Assembly (NCBI GenBank): GCA_027575805.1
Contig: JANBPU010000388.1
Span: 1 to 13,628 of the forward strand
Direction of reading: 5' to 3'
DNA length: 13,628 bases
Source: Mycoemilia scoparia
Lineage: Eukaryota > Kickxellomycota > Kickxellomycetes > Kickxellales > Kickxellaceae
The first letter of the stretch is position 1. Every line of letters starts with the position of its first letter. The notes under the pieces were generated by a model, which was given only the letters and a program-made list of their open reading frames with translations, was not told the origin of the DNA and searched no databases. Both the position numbers and the translations under genes were made by a program. This document shows, one piece after another, positions 1-8,278 of this stretch.

Positions 1-761
1 TGGTGGTAGCCTGATGGCATTCTTGAACCATGTCTACTTCAAATGATTGTAGTACGAATCGTAAATCTTTGACCTGGTCTTTTAGATCGTTAGCTTCTTT
101 TTTGCCAAGCTCTCTTTGGTTTCTCCCTAGCTGTCATCGTCGATATTCCCCAGTTGCTGATTCTGGCTTGTTTGGTCTGCTGGTTTCTTTTTTGACCCCT
201 TCTTGTTGGCAGCAGCCATCAATTTATCAAACTGTTTAGATGCTTTGTTTAATACACTACATAGTCCATTTAGATTTGTGGTTGATGTACGAAATTGTTC
301 ATATAGTTGGCCAACTTTGTGTGGATCTGCATCTTGGACATTAAGATATTCAGTATTTTGGATGATTTGATCGGCATTGTCTCGAATGTATTTGTAGCTT
401 CATACTTCTTTATATTGATTTGGTGGATTTTCAATTTGTGGCTAATATTCTGTATAAACCAGTGTATAAAGTTCAGCTATGAATTTGGTGGATGGGTAGA
501 TAAACGATTAAGACCATTGATTGTACGTTTAGGTTATATTGCTTACTATTGCTATTGCTGCTTTTTGACGAATGTCCGTACCTTGGGGCATTCAAATGCA
601 TCTGTTGTTGCTGGGATTTTATAGATAGACACAGGTTCTGACAACAAATCAAGGCTCGAATCGCCATTTTTGTTACAACTAGTTTTTTTGGACAATAAAA
701 GAGTGATGGTTGGTTGACTTTTATCTTTTGCTTTACAATAATCTATTATATAAGGCACCAT
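1..761 (-). pseudogene. Broken coiled-coil protein gene, cut by left edge
   Basis: The minus strand holds several coding-like stretches in different frames that follow one another in one direction. In gene order they are a piece with NKNGDSSLDLLSEPVS (about 670-625), a Gln/Ser-rich piece with SQQQQMHLNAPRYGHSS (about 625-520), a 90-residue stop-to-stop stretch at 399-127 (contains NADQIIQNTEYLNVQDADP and LNKASKQFDKLMAAANK), and after a TAG at 129-127 and a one-base slip in an A-run, a heptad-like stretch with ANDLKDQVKDLRFVLQSFE that continues off the edge. The spacing of hydrophobic residues suggests coiled coil. No long frame and no start codon joins the pieces, so I read this as a decayed gene with at least three frame breaks. 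I do not recognise the family. The plus-strand ORF over 307-624 is hydrophobic antisense and was not called. Confidence 0.5.
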
Positions 762-818
762 GTTTGATCTTGATACTAATAAAATGGGTTAAAACTAAAG
801 CTTATTATTCTCTGTAAT

Positions 819-966
819 TTACCCAAATATATGGCCAGAGTTCACAAAGCCTTAGGCAAAATGTGTCCCCAGGAGCTGCGTATGAAATGGCTGGCAATTT
901 AGCCCAAATATGAAGGCCTACTTTAGTCTACAATACTTTGAACACAAATGGAATTTCACCCTTTGG
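819..966 (+). repeat. Fossil copy of the palindrome-arm gene tail
   Basis: This stretch aligns over its whole length with the outer end of the left palindrome arm (about 6355-6500) and, inverted, with the right arm. The plus-strand reading YGQSSQSLRQNVSPGAAYE matches the right-arm reading YSQSPQRFRPRLWSPEVENE with one codon missing. A one-base indel then shifts the frame at the TGA near 910, after which the nucleotide match continues through the stretch matching the IDYRRNL part. Identity is roughly 60%, far below that between the two arms, so this copy is much older. It shows that the gene tail belongs to a repeated family. The family itself is not recognised. Confidence 0.55.
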
Positions 967-1388
967 TTCCTAATGAAACAAATGGAATAGCGAATCCAAG
1001 CCTCTCTGTTTTTGCAAAGTTGGTCAATAAGCAATCATACATATATTGTTATATTTCATTTAGTATGTTGAGTACCTGCTCTTTTAGAATATAAATTATA
1101 CCATGCATTGCAACTATGTATATTTAACTTTATTATTCAGAGGCAGAAAAGTCCAGAATTCCAAGCATGCTATGTTTATTATTACTAGGTTGCTTTAACG
1201 ATGTCTCTTAACAGTATTTGATCTAGAAATTTATATTTTTAATTGTAAACCCCCCAAATAGTTCCTACAAGTATAGTCATAGCAAGCTTTATAGACTAAT
1301 GGCTTAAATAGATAACGAAAAGGTTTAAGTATAAAAAAAGAAAATAACAAATGTAGTTATAAAACGATAACAGCAGCATGGTTTATAT
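967..1388. other. No gene seen
   Basis: AT-rich sequence with stops in all frames. I see no RNA gene, no clear repeat and no extended coding-like frame. Confidence 0.5.
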
Positions 1389-2937
1389 TCAATTAATGGC
1401 TAAGCAAATGAGTGGATCAGATAAAGTAATAACATTCGTACCACCATCAATATCAGCAACCATAAAAGGAGCATCTCTACTATTGCTACCTTTGTTTGAG
1501 CACCAGTGATCATTATTCTTTCTCTTTAATCTTCTCTATTCGCTTTTTAATTTTTATCTGTTTCTTTTTAGATTGCCAACTTGAATCATGAACACCAGCG
1601 TATACAAAGAAGCTAACAAGGACATGCACAAACATGATATTATTGGAATAATACTCCGAATCAGAATACCCCTCTCTTACTTGATACAGCGGCCATGAAT
1701 TGAAGACCAATACTGATAACAAGAATTGCAATATAGAAGCAATTTTGCAATTTTTCATATACACTTTAGCAGTAGCAGCCCTATATTTTTCATTATTATT
1801 GCGAATAAAATTTTCTTTGTAAGCTCGGTAATTGTTTTCGTTGAGGATGCAGTACCAAGGAATAGAGAGTAAGAATGCCAAATACATGCAGTGCTGTAAA
1901 ACCATGAGGTTTGTGGAATCGAGGTTTTGTTGAGAACCTTTGGATATTACTTTGGCTGAACCGATTAGTTAAATTGCTCCAAACAGAGTTTGAAGCAGTG
2001 TGATAGTGCTTAAAAAGTGCTCTTTGAGTTTTTTTACGCTTCTTTGATGATGATTGTTCTTGCTCCTGATTATCTTCTTTTCTATGTATACATGGAAGCA
2101 TTGTGATTAGATATCTTTAATTTTTGTTCCCAAGTATCTTTTTTGTTAGTGCTTCCGACTACAAAACGTTCAATGACCATGAACGCCTCTTTAGTCAACG
2201 GTGCATCATAATCGTTAATAATTATTGGGTCATTATCCATATTAAACTCTGTTAGGTAGAGGATACCTCTTATGCTCGTTTCTAAACCCCGAAGTTTTTT
2301 TTGATGATTAAGCATTTTATTACTCCTATGGAGGTAGCTGTATGCCACATACACTAAAGTTGTGTTTACCAAATTAAATAAAATAATCTAGTTGGGCCAT
2401 ATTATAAAAACAAGTAGTTATTACAATCAGAAAAGGGAAAAGACCCTCTGTGGTAATAAGCCACCCACTCTGGAAGGAATCAGCAATAGATTAACCATTC
2501 TGTACTTGTCTGATCTGAGTGAGGAAGCCAGCCTCTTTGGAATTCCATCTGGGTTGTGCGGCTGAGTAGGACAATCTCTCTGTTGCTTCATTAGTCTTCT
2601 CCTTTTGTTAGGAGATAATCTTGAATCTTTCTCTTTTAGGATCTGAGCCTCATTTCGGGGGAGCTAAACCCCGAAGTTTTTTTAAGTTGTCTTGGTAACT
2701 CCAAATACCATAATTTTCATCATTTTTATGCATTCTATTTATCTCTCTGCATAAAACATCATTCTTAATATAGAGATATTTTAGATATTCATTGCATTTA
2801 TTCAAACGACCAATCTTGTTGTCAAACCAGACTTGGTCAATTTGTTCTCCAGAAAATTTATTGCTGGTAATATCATTTAAATAATTCTCAAATGACTCCT
2901 TTTGCAGACTCGCTAATGCGTAGTATTCGACAACCAT
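1389..2937 (-). pseudogene. Broken gene, unknown family, membrane segments at 3' end
   Basis: Four minus-strand pieces read in order look like one gene. Piece 1 (2937-2650) starts MVVEYYALASLQKESFENYL and runs to the motif KKLRGL. Piece 2 resumes at a second copy of the same sequence (about 2302) and continues in frame as ETSIRGILYLTEFNMDND to a stop at 2082. A change of frame gives a Gln/Lys-rich stretch (EDNQEQEQSSSKKRKK). Piece 3 (1905-1513) has three probable membrane helices (around MYLAFLLSIPWYC, ILQFLLSVLVFNS and FVHVLVSFFVYAG) and a very basic tail. After a slip in an A-rich run, a last piece with APFMVADIDGGTNVITLSDP ends at the TGA at 1389-1391. Introns could explain one frame change, but I found no donor/acceptor pair with compatible phase, so decay is more likely. 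I do not recognise the family. Confidence 0.45.
2302..2663. repeat. Insert bounded by a 20-bp direct repeat
   Basis: The 20-mer CTAAACCCCGAAGTTTTTTT occurs at 2282-2301 and again at 2664-2683 in the same orientation. On the minus strand it encodes the KKLRGL motif of the broken gene at 1389-2937. Removing one repeat plus the sequence between restores a continuous frame there. The segment has no recognisable terminal inverted repeats or coding content. A poor intron reading is possible (minus-strand donor GTTTAG, acceptor TTTAG), but the direct repeat is better explained by an insertion or by local duplication. Confidence 0.4.
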
Positions 2938-3056
2938 TGCTGTTTTGTTGTTTACTAAACACTTTTTTGTATCTCCGTTAAAGTATCATTTTGGCAATTA
3001 TTTTGATAGATGTTCTTTCAAATAAAAGCACTCAATTCAAATCAAAAACTATACTT

Positions 3057-3281
3057 CTAAATCCATTTTTTAGCTATATTAAAATTGTTTGATATGGTTA
3101 CTATAAAACAAAAAACAAATAGTGTTAATAATAATATTGGAAATAGTAGTAGTAGGAGAATATAAATTACCAGGCCATCAGGTATACCCTTGAATTGTTT
3201 ATGTGAACATATTAAAAGAGAGCACTGTTGTATAGTAAGTTCGATTGAGGTGAATTGACTCAGTCTGTTTGGTCCCAGCAT
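3057..3281 (-). CDS. Hypothetical 74-residue single-pass membrane ORF
   Basis: A small ORF with one strongly hydrophobic stretch (ILLLLLFPILLLTLFVFCF, about residues 41-59) and a short charged C-terminus (AKKWI). AT-rich DNA often yields Leu/Ile/Phe-rich ORFs by chance, and no neighbour or motif supports function. It is listed because it has an ATG and the hydrophobic span has the length of a membrane helix. It may well be spurious. Confidence 0.15.
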   Translation of the reverse strand: MLGPNRLSQFTSIELTIQQCSLLICSHKQFKGIPDGLVIYILLLLLFPILLLTLFVFCFIVTISNNFNIAKKWI

Positions 3282-3638
3282 ACTTTTTGGGATTTACTCT
3301 TTTTTTTCTACTAGTTAAATCAATCTAAACCGAGTATTGATAATTATCAGATCCAGATCTTTTTTATTTTTTATTTTTCGGTCTAAATATTACCAACACG
3401 TATATTTGAAATTGCTTTTTATCGCCTTCACATACCTTGAAAGCAGCTTAGATATTATTTTCAGAGAGTCATACATATATAAACACTCTACCTCCAAAAA
3501 CAACTAAATTTACACACTCAAGTTGTAGAAAGTTTGGTTATTTGTCTATATAAAATACATTGATAGAAATAGATAAAAAGTATAAAGTAAAAAATAATCA
3601 TTACACACGAAAATCAAGATCATAAATAGAAAGGAGAA
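3282..3638. other. No gene seen; 3' flank of the receptor gene
   Basis: AT-rich spacer that would hold the 3' UTR of the minus-strand receptor. I see no canonical AATAAA close to its stop codon. A TATATAAAC-type string near 3475-3485 faces the plus strand, but no plus-strand gene follows it. Confidence 0.4.
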
Positions 3639-5042
3639 TTAACAGCCTGGTTTAAATTTAACTGGCTGTGCTTGTAATTTAGCATGTCGTCCAAAGATAG
3701 TAGAATTGAACCAGAACCAGAATTCCTCAAGACCAGGATTAATCAAAAAGATTGCAAAGTTGAATATTCCATGGATCGATATCAAAGTGTTTGTAATGTA
3801 ACCAGCATTTTCATCTACCATTGATAACATAACAATGATATAAGGTAATCTAAACAGGATTATTTCGACTGGGTATAGCAGGATTCTTTGGATGGTTCTG
3901 CGGACTTGTTTGCAATGCTTGGATGTTGTAAATGAAACTGGATTGACTTGGCCGTTGTTGCTGGTATTGGTATTAGTGTTCCCAGTATTGCTGCTGGGAT
4001 TCGAAGAATAAGGATGGTTGGGGTTGGGGCCACCAGGAATCGGAATATAACAGTTTCCCAACTTTTCAGGAGACGGCATGGGAGCATTCATGGCATTGAC
4101 CATAGTAGAAGCTCTTGATATGCTTGAACCATTATTCCCACTACTAGTGTAAAACAAGGGAGATTTTTTGGACCGAATTGTCAAGCTAATTTTTTCACCA
4201 ATCCTCAAAATCTTTTCATAAATGTTACTTCCACCACCACCACCACTGCCAGTACCAGCAGGAACTCTTAGGCTAGTAACATTGTATGGTCCAGAATAGT
4301 TGTCAGTCTCGGGCATATCAAGATCAATTTGCCTCATCCTAAACAGTATCGGCCACAACCTCATCGTCAACAGTCCACACACCACAATACAAAACGCAAT
4401 ACACAACAGCTCCCACAAAAAACTATACAGCAACACGACCGCGGTCTTGTGTTTCGGCGGACTCTGAAACATAAAAAGGAAATCAAAGGGCTCCCAGATT
4501 GGATTCTTATAAAACCCAAAACAAATCGACGAAATACTGAGCCCAAATACCACGCTAAACACCTCATAAAAATAGTTTGTCCGTCTGGCCAGGTCGTTCT
4601 TTTTTAGCAGTACAGTCAACATCAAATGGAAAGCGATACACGTGGTCATCAATGTGATAATCAGCGGAAGTGCGTATGTTAACCAAAACACCACACCCCA
4701 AGTCGTTTCAGTTTGTTTTCCCAAATAGTTCGTTGGTGTCATTTTGACAAAATTTAAGCAGGAGATTATGATGTCGATAAGCGCAATCCAGGCTGATATT
4801 CGGACTGATGGGCGTTTGGCTACTGTGGGGCTTATTAATACTAGGCTTATGACTATGGCGATCACGGCAACTGATAAAATTATTGAGAGAGCGTGGAATG
4901 TCATAAACATGTAGACTACATGGCCAAAGGTTGTATCTGATCGAGACCAGACAAAAACAATAGGAGATTCCACTTCTACTGTTTTGGTGAATGTCATTGT
5001 TAATCTGTCGTCTGGGCTATCAGCCATTGTAAATGTCTCCAT
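3639..5042 (-). CDS. Seven-transmembrane G-protein-coupled receptor
   Basis: An uninterrupted 467-residue protein with receptor topology, expected in the plasma membrane to sense an external signal and activate a G protein. Hydrophobic spans fall at about residues 43-71, 83-100, 115-143, 158-176, 199-227, 383-407 and 414-436. Helix 6 begins with a basic stretch (QVRRTIQRILLYPVEIILF), a pattern typical of the C-terminal half of fungal Git3-like and Dictyostelium cAMP-receptor-like proteins. Helix 7 carries an INP motif (LINPGLEEFWFW). Intracellular loop 3 is unusually long, about residues 231-380, with Gly5, Ser-rich and Asn/Thr-rich low complexity and several basic patches. The first ATG (Met1) and Met6 (ACAATGGCT context) are both usable starts; Met1 is chosen as first in frame. 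No introns are needed. The ligand cannot be deduced. This is the only conventional gene here that looks fully intact. Confidence 0.85.
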   Translation of the reverse strand: METFTMADSPDDRLTMTFTKTVEVESPIVFVWSRSDTTFGHVVYMFMTFHALSIILSVAVIAIVISLVLISPTVAKRPSVRISAWIALIDIIISCLNFVKMTPTNYLGKQTETTWGVVFWLTYALPLIITLMTTCIAFHLMLTVLLKKNDLARRTNYFYEVFSVVFGLSISSICFGFYKNPIWEPFDFLFMFQSPPKHKTAVVLLYSFLWELLCIAFCIVVCGLLTMRLWPILFRMRQIDLDMPETDNYSGPYNVTSLRVPAGTGSGGGGGSNIYEKILRIGEKISLTIRSKKSPLFYTSSGNNGSSISRASTMVNAMNAPMPSPEKLGNCYIPIPGGPNPNHPYSSNPSSNTGNTNTNTSNNGQVNPVSFTTSKHCKQVRRTIQRILLYPVEIILFRLPYIIVMLSMVDENAGYITNTLISIHGIFNFAIFLINPGLEEFWFWFNSTIFGRHAKLQAQPVKFKPGC

Positions 5043-5151
5043 CCTGATGATGATGATGTTGTTGTTGTCGGTTTAAATATAACAATAACGGCTATTGTAG
5101 AAGAAAGGGATAAGATAGATATAGAAAGGAGTCAGGAGGAAAATATTGGAA

Positions 5152-5159
5152 TTTATAAA
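5152..5159 (-). promoter_or_regulatory. Possible TATA element of the receptor gene
   Basis: TTTATAAA lies about 110 bp upstream of the receptor start codon on the minus strand. The proposed leader between them carries CAT and CAA/CAAC triplet runs (5043-5072). Position and sequence fit a core promoter, but TATA-like strings are common in DNA this AT-rich. Confidence 0.25.
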
Positions 5160-5532
5160 TTAAAGAAAATAAAGGAATGAACTCAGAATGCCCATTTAGA
5201 TATATTTATACTGGTGACTCCACAATTCTATATCTGGACACTGACCTTGTTGGCATACAGGTTCCAGTCCCAAATGATCCTTTAACATATTATTACTAGC
5301 TAGTCCTCGGTTTATTTTAAAAGAAGATACCAAGAGATTACTCAAAGCCAAGCCTTTCGCTTGCATCTCCTTTCTTTATTAAAGCCCTTTGTTCGTAAAT
5401 CCAGAACAAAAACAGCCACAGTCCAGTGGCTAAAATAGTTTAATTTACACATATCCAGGACTCTCGTATTCTTTAAGCTTATTATTATCATTTATTACCC
5501 TGAGTATTTCCTTGCTTATAGTTGCAGTGCAA

Positions 5533-5690
5533 CGCTACAACAGGTAAATTCGTTTCTTTCCAAGACATCCACAACAGCTCCAAAAGACAATGATTTGCTA
5601 CTACAAAGAATAGCACTAGCCACAATCCAAAGCGCAAACCAAAAAAGATTGTTGTACTTGAAATATCAGTGGCACAAAAGTCTTTGTTAA
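5533..5690 (+). pseudogene. Coding-like relic without start codon
   Basis: The plus-strand frame is open from 5439 to the TAA at 5688-5690. Its last 50 or so codons look like real protein: KDNDLLLQRIALATIQSANQ followed by KRLLYLKYQWHKSLC, an amphipathic basic stretch. There is no ATG. A neighbouring frame then reads KVFVKRDPLIQKQISDLF, so a frame slip near 5675-5690 could extend the relic. It may be an orphan exon or a decayed gene fragment. I do not recognise the family. Confidence 0.25.
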
Positions 5691-6354
5691 ACGAGACCCT
5701 CTAATCCAAAAGCAAATCTCGGATTTATTTCTTTTCTCTTTGTTCTACCTGTCTAATAATGGTTACTCTGCCTCTTTGTTAATGTATACACGCATAAGTT
5801 CAAGTCAATCACAAAAGAAGGCCAAGCGTCTATATGCAATGATTTGCATTTCTTTAAACTGCTTGTACTTTGTTAGTCAATATACTTTATTTCCTTTTTC
5901 AACTATTGCTGTGGGCTTTAGACTCAACCAACTAAATATTTATACATAAATGTTGTGGGTTCACATCATATTAACAAAATCTAATCTTTGTTATCAATTT
6001 CAATCTGTTAGTGCTGAGGCAATGATAAGTATGGCTAATTGCATAAAATTTCTATTGAGAGTAGCATGTACTGATATACTTGTAAACGTTTGCCCTACAA
6101 AGCTTTTTTTTGTGAATACAGATATTTAATGGGTTTAGATAATAAGTCCATATATTGTATTTGTAATTTAACAAGTAGTAGTTGCGATGCAAAAGATTTA
6201 TTTGCACCAGCCGCAATAACAATTACAAGCTATTGATATATTTTTTAACTAAGAGTTTTATCAGTATAAGAGCATACAAGATCTCATGCAACCAATCAAC
6301 CCTATAAATATTTTAATAAGTTAGTTTGCTTTTGTCATGGTTAAAGTATTGAAG
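5691..6354. other. No gene seen
   Basis: AT-rich spacer before the left palindrome arm. The 69-residue ORF at 5740-5949 shows no convincing protein character beyond a few codons that may belong to the preceding relic. No RNA gene or repeat was recognised. Confidence 0.4.
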
Positions 6355-6361
6355 TTTTGCG

Positions 6362-6515
6362 CATATGGTCATAGCTCACAAGACTTTAGGCAAAAAGGGT
6401 TCCAGGAATTGCATATGAAACGCTTGGCTATTGGGCTAAAATATCAGGATCTGTTTCTGTCCACCATAATATTGATTATAGGCGAAATCTCGCCAAATGG
6501 AGATGCAATTTATAG
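6362..6515 (+). pseudogene. Frameshifted gene tail (left-arm copy)
   Basis: The frame open from 6390 to the TAG at 6513-6515 ends YWAKISGSVSVHHNIDYRRN followed by LAKWRCNL. It matches the C-terminus of the right-arm copy residue for residue except four changes, all of which alter the amino acid. The upstream part (AYGHSSQDFRQK) is in another frame. Compared with the right arm, a net four-base deletion near 6396 breaks the reading. It points toward the palindrome centre, as does its right-arm partner. The family is not recognised. Confidence 0.5.
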
Positions 6516-6652
6516 TTGAGACACTATCCATGCTTTGTTGTTTTTACTATTTAAAAATGCAATAAGTGTAGTACATGAACTAGTAAAATATTATATTTGC
6601 GTTATTAAATATGTTTTGACAATTTATTTCAAATGAATAAATTTAGGCTGTG

Positions 6653-6683
6653 ACGCCATGGTCACGCAATCTGGCCATGGTGT
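6653..6683. repeat. Conserved hairpin in the left arm
   Basis: ACGCCATGG at 6653-6661 pairs with CCATGGTGT at 6675-6683, with one A-C mismatch across a 13-base loop. The same structure occurs at 12724-12754 in the other arm with a slightly different stem. Function unknown. Confidence 0.4.
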
Positions 6684-6863
6684 AAGATTAAAACAACTTA
6701 ATGGGGCAATATGAAAAATGAAAACTGGAAACCCGAAATCGCTTTGCACTCTGTGCACTTTCAGCGCATGGTTCCAGAGCTTGGCTATTTTTCATACTCC
6801 ACCTTGTTTAAGTTTGGGTTTGGTTATTTACAACCAAAATGATCCTGGTCTCAGCATGAAACC

Positions 6864-7163
6864 TTATATATATTTGATATTTTTGCCAAAATGGCCTTTG
6901 TCTTTCTGGGTTCGGCCTCTTGGTGATATGGTGGGCCTTCTTATATAGTTTTCGAATATCCCGGGATGTGGGCTTTCTCTTACAGGAGGTCTAGGTTCAT
7001 GTCTCTTGAAGCCATGCCAGGATGATGGCTTCTTTGTATCTCCACCAGCTCTACTTCGTGGTGGGTTCTTTGTATGATGGAGGTCATTATTTTTAATTGA
7101 CTTTTCCAGGCGTTTAAGCCAAGAGGTGACCTTCGAAGATGCTCTTACAGATTCGTTTTTCAT
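6864..7163 (-). CDS. Small basic proline-rich protein (left-arm copy)
   Basis: A 99-residue orphan protein beginning MKNESVRASSKVTSWLKRLE. Residues 9-25 could form a basic amphipathic helix. The rest is rich in Lys, Arg, Pro, His and Ser, with the shared blocks KKPSSWHGFKRH, PRPPVRESPHPGIFE, and YIRRPTISPRGRTQK. There is no signal peptide, membrane span or cysteine. The paralogue at 12235-12543 is 102 residues. Between them there is a single 9-nt gap and no frameshift, and the first 19 codons are identical. By hand I count about 25 differing codons, 16 of them nonsynonymous, concentrated in the middle and C-terminus. A TATA box lies 81 bp upstream in both copies. It is transcribed away from the palindrome centre. 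Preservation of both frames supports a real gene. Function and family are unknown; a transposon accessory protein or a nucleic-acid-binding peptide are guesses. Confidence 0.55.
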   Translation of the reverse strand: MKNESVRASSKVTSWLKRLEKSIKNNDLHHTKNPPRSRAGGDTKKPSSWHGFKRHEPRPPVRESPHPGIFENYIRRPTISPRGRTQKDKGHFGKNIKYI

Positions 7164-7243
7164 TGTGTTGGATGGATGTTGAGATTAATCATATGATAAA
7201 TGGGTGAATCGATAAGGATAAATGCTCTGACAATAGCAGGCCA

Positions 7244-7250
7244 TTTTATA
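7244..7250 (-). promoter_or_regulatory. TATA box of the left small-protein gene
   Basis: The minus strand reads GTATAAAATGG, with the TATA element 81 bp before the ATG at 7163. Sequence and spacing are the same in the right arm (12148-12154), and the leader between is almost identical in both. Confidence 0.5.
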
Positions 7251-7317
7251 CATTTTCAGAGTTTCTTACAGCAGCTGAGGTAGTTGAATTTTTGGGCTAC
7301 ACTTGGAGCTGCTCCAA

Positions 7318-7860
7318 CTATGCTGCTTTGTTCTTACGCTCACTGCGGGCATGTGAGCATGTGCTGAGATTCCTCATGTGTTCACAAGCAGAGTATCTTG
7401 ATTTTGAAAATGCCTCTTTGTGGATTTCGCAGCTGATCCTTATTTGAGAAAACACACACACACATTTGAGAGGTTGCGCAGGTGGTTTTGCTTTGGCTGA
7501 GCATCCACCTGAGGATTCACAAGTGATATAAAAAATTATCATTGTGAATCGCACTCTTTGGGCAGCAATAAATCCAAATGATCAGCATTATTTTGGCTGT
7601 GATAGAAAATGCGGTGAAAGTATCGAACTGTATCCATTTCATCGCCTGTGCTTGGTGGAGTTTTACATCCAAGTGGAGCTGCTCAGATGATCAGCTAAGG
7701 AGCAGGTGCTTCAATCAAGCAAGCATCATATGTAACCAAACAATTCTCAATTGAATCGAATTTATCCATAATTTACCACAACAGATCTCGGCAAATGAAC
7801 CCTCCTAGAAAATCAAGTTGAGTTGTGTGTGTGAACACTTAATAATCAAAATGGCATTTG
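7318..7860 (-). other. Highly conserved upstream block with short open frames (left)
   Basis: About 540 bp upstream of the small-protein promoter that is near 97% identical between the arms, more than the ORF itself. On the minus strand it holds frames open in both arms: a 24-codon ORF starting MDKFDSIENCLVTYDACLIE, a start-less frame with QAQAMKWIQFDTFTAFSITA, and a frame ending SACEHMRNLSTC…SERKNKAA. The last frame has different N-termini in the two arms because a CA/TG dinucleotide run differs by two bases, so it is not a conserved single ORF. The block could be exons of a spliced gene, a non-coding RNA, regulatory DNA, or a gene-conversion tract. Confidence 0.3.
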
Positions 7861-8166
7861 CTATGTTTAAGCAACAATAATTTACTATTGAGTAAGGTTT
7901 ATGCTGCCATCCATCCAAAAAGCATTCTATTATATAATAATAATATTGGTGCCTAAATAACCTATTCTCAGTGGAATATGTTTTCCTTTGTCTGGGATTT
8001 GGAAGGCTTCATTTTGGCCTGATCCCACATCTGACTTTATTTTTATTTATAAATCATTTGAAGCCCTGGCATTGCATACCCACATCCCCTGAACAAGTTG
8101 CATATCATGGCTTTCGAAACTATGAAAAAGGGTGACATGAACAATAAAATATAAATAAATTGATAT

Positions 8167-8278
8167 GGGCAATAATTTTTGAAGGGTGAATATTGGGGAC
8201 CAATGATTATAGGGGAATCATAGCCAAATGGATGTCCAGTTTTACTAGTAAACTTTCACTCTTCAAAAATTATTACCC
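8167..8278 (+). mobile_element. MITE, Tc1/mariner-like, copy 1
   Basis: A 112-bp element with terminal inverted repeats. The left end TGGGCAATAATTTTTGAAG (first T at 8166) pairs with the right end CTTCAAAAATTATTACCCA, and both ends are flanked by TA within ATAT. TA target duplications are the hallmark of Tc1/mariner transposition. The interior matches the second copy (13048-13162) in the same orientation, including CCAATGATTATAGGG and TTTTACTAGTAAACTTTC. There is no coding capacity, so it would depend on a transposase elsewhere. It lies about 30 bp inside the inner end of the left arm. Confidence 0.7.

Larger units (their letters stand above)
6355..8134 (+). repeat. Left arm of a large inverted repeat
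   Basis: About 1.78 kb whose reverse complement matches 11297-13047 nearly end to end with small indels. Identity by eye is highest in the middle (about 7150-7850, near 97%), about 94% in the outer third, and lower in the 3' half of the small ORF and at the inner end (about 85%, with a roughly 24-bp indel near 8085-8110). From outside in it holds a gene-tail relic, a conserved hairpin, the small-protein gene on the minus strand, its promoter, and a long conserved upstream block with short open frames. With the right arm it encloses about 3.2 kb carrying the F-box relic. Confidence 0.9.

Noticed and set aside
307..624. 105-residue hydrophobic plus-strand ORF with possible membrane spans.
   Set aside because: The opposite strand carries better protein-like frames over the same region, so this is probably antisense of a relic.
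4329..4607. 92-residue Gln/Asn/His-rich plus-strand ORF.
   Set aside because: It is antisense to the middle of the intact receptor gene and its composition follows from that.
6337..6519. 60-residue plus-strand ORF starting MVKVLKFCAYGHSS.
   Set aside because: After residue 19 it reads out of frame relative to the other two copies of the gene tail. It is the frameshifted left copy, not an independent gene.
6718..6948. 76-residue plus-strand ORF in the left arm.
   Set aside because: It overlaps the 3' part of the small-protein gene on the other strand, and I found no sign that it is conserved as an ORF in the mirror arm.
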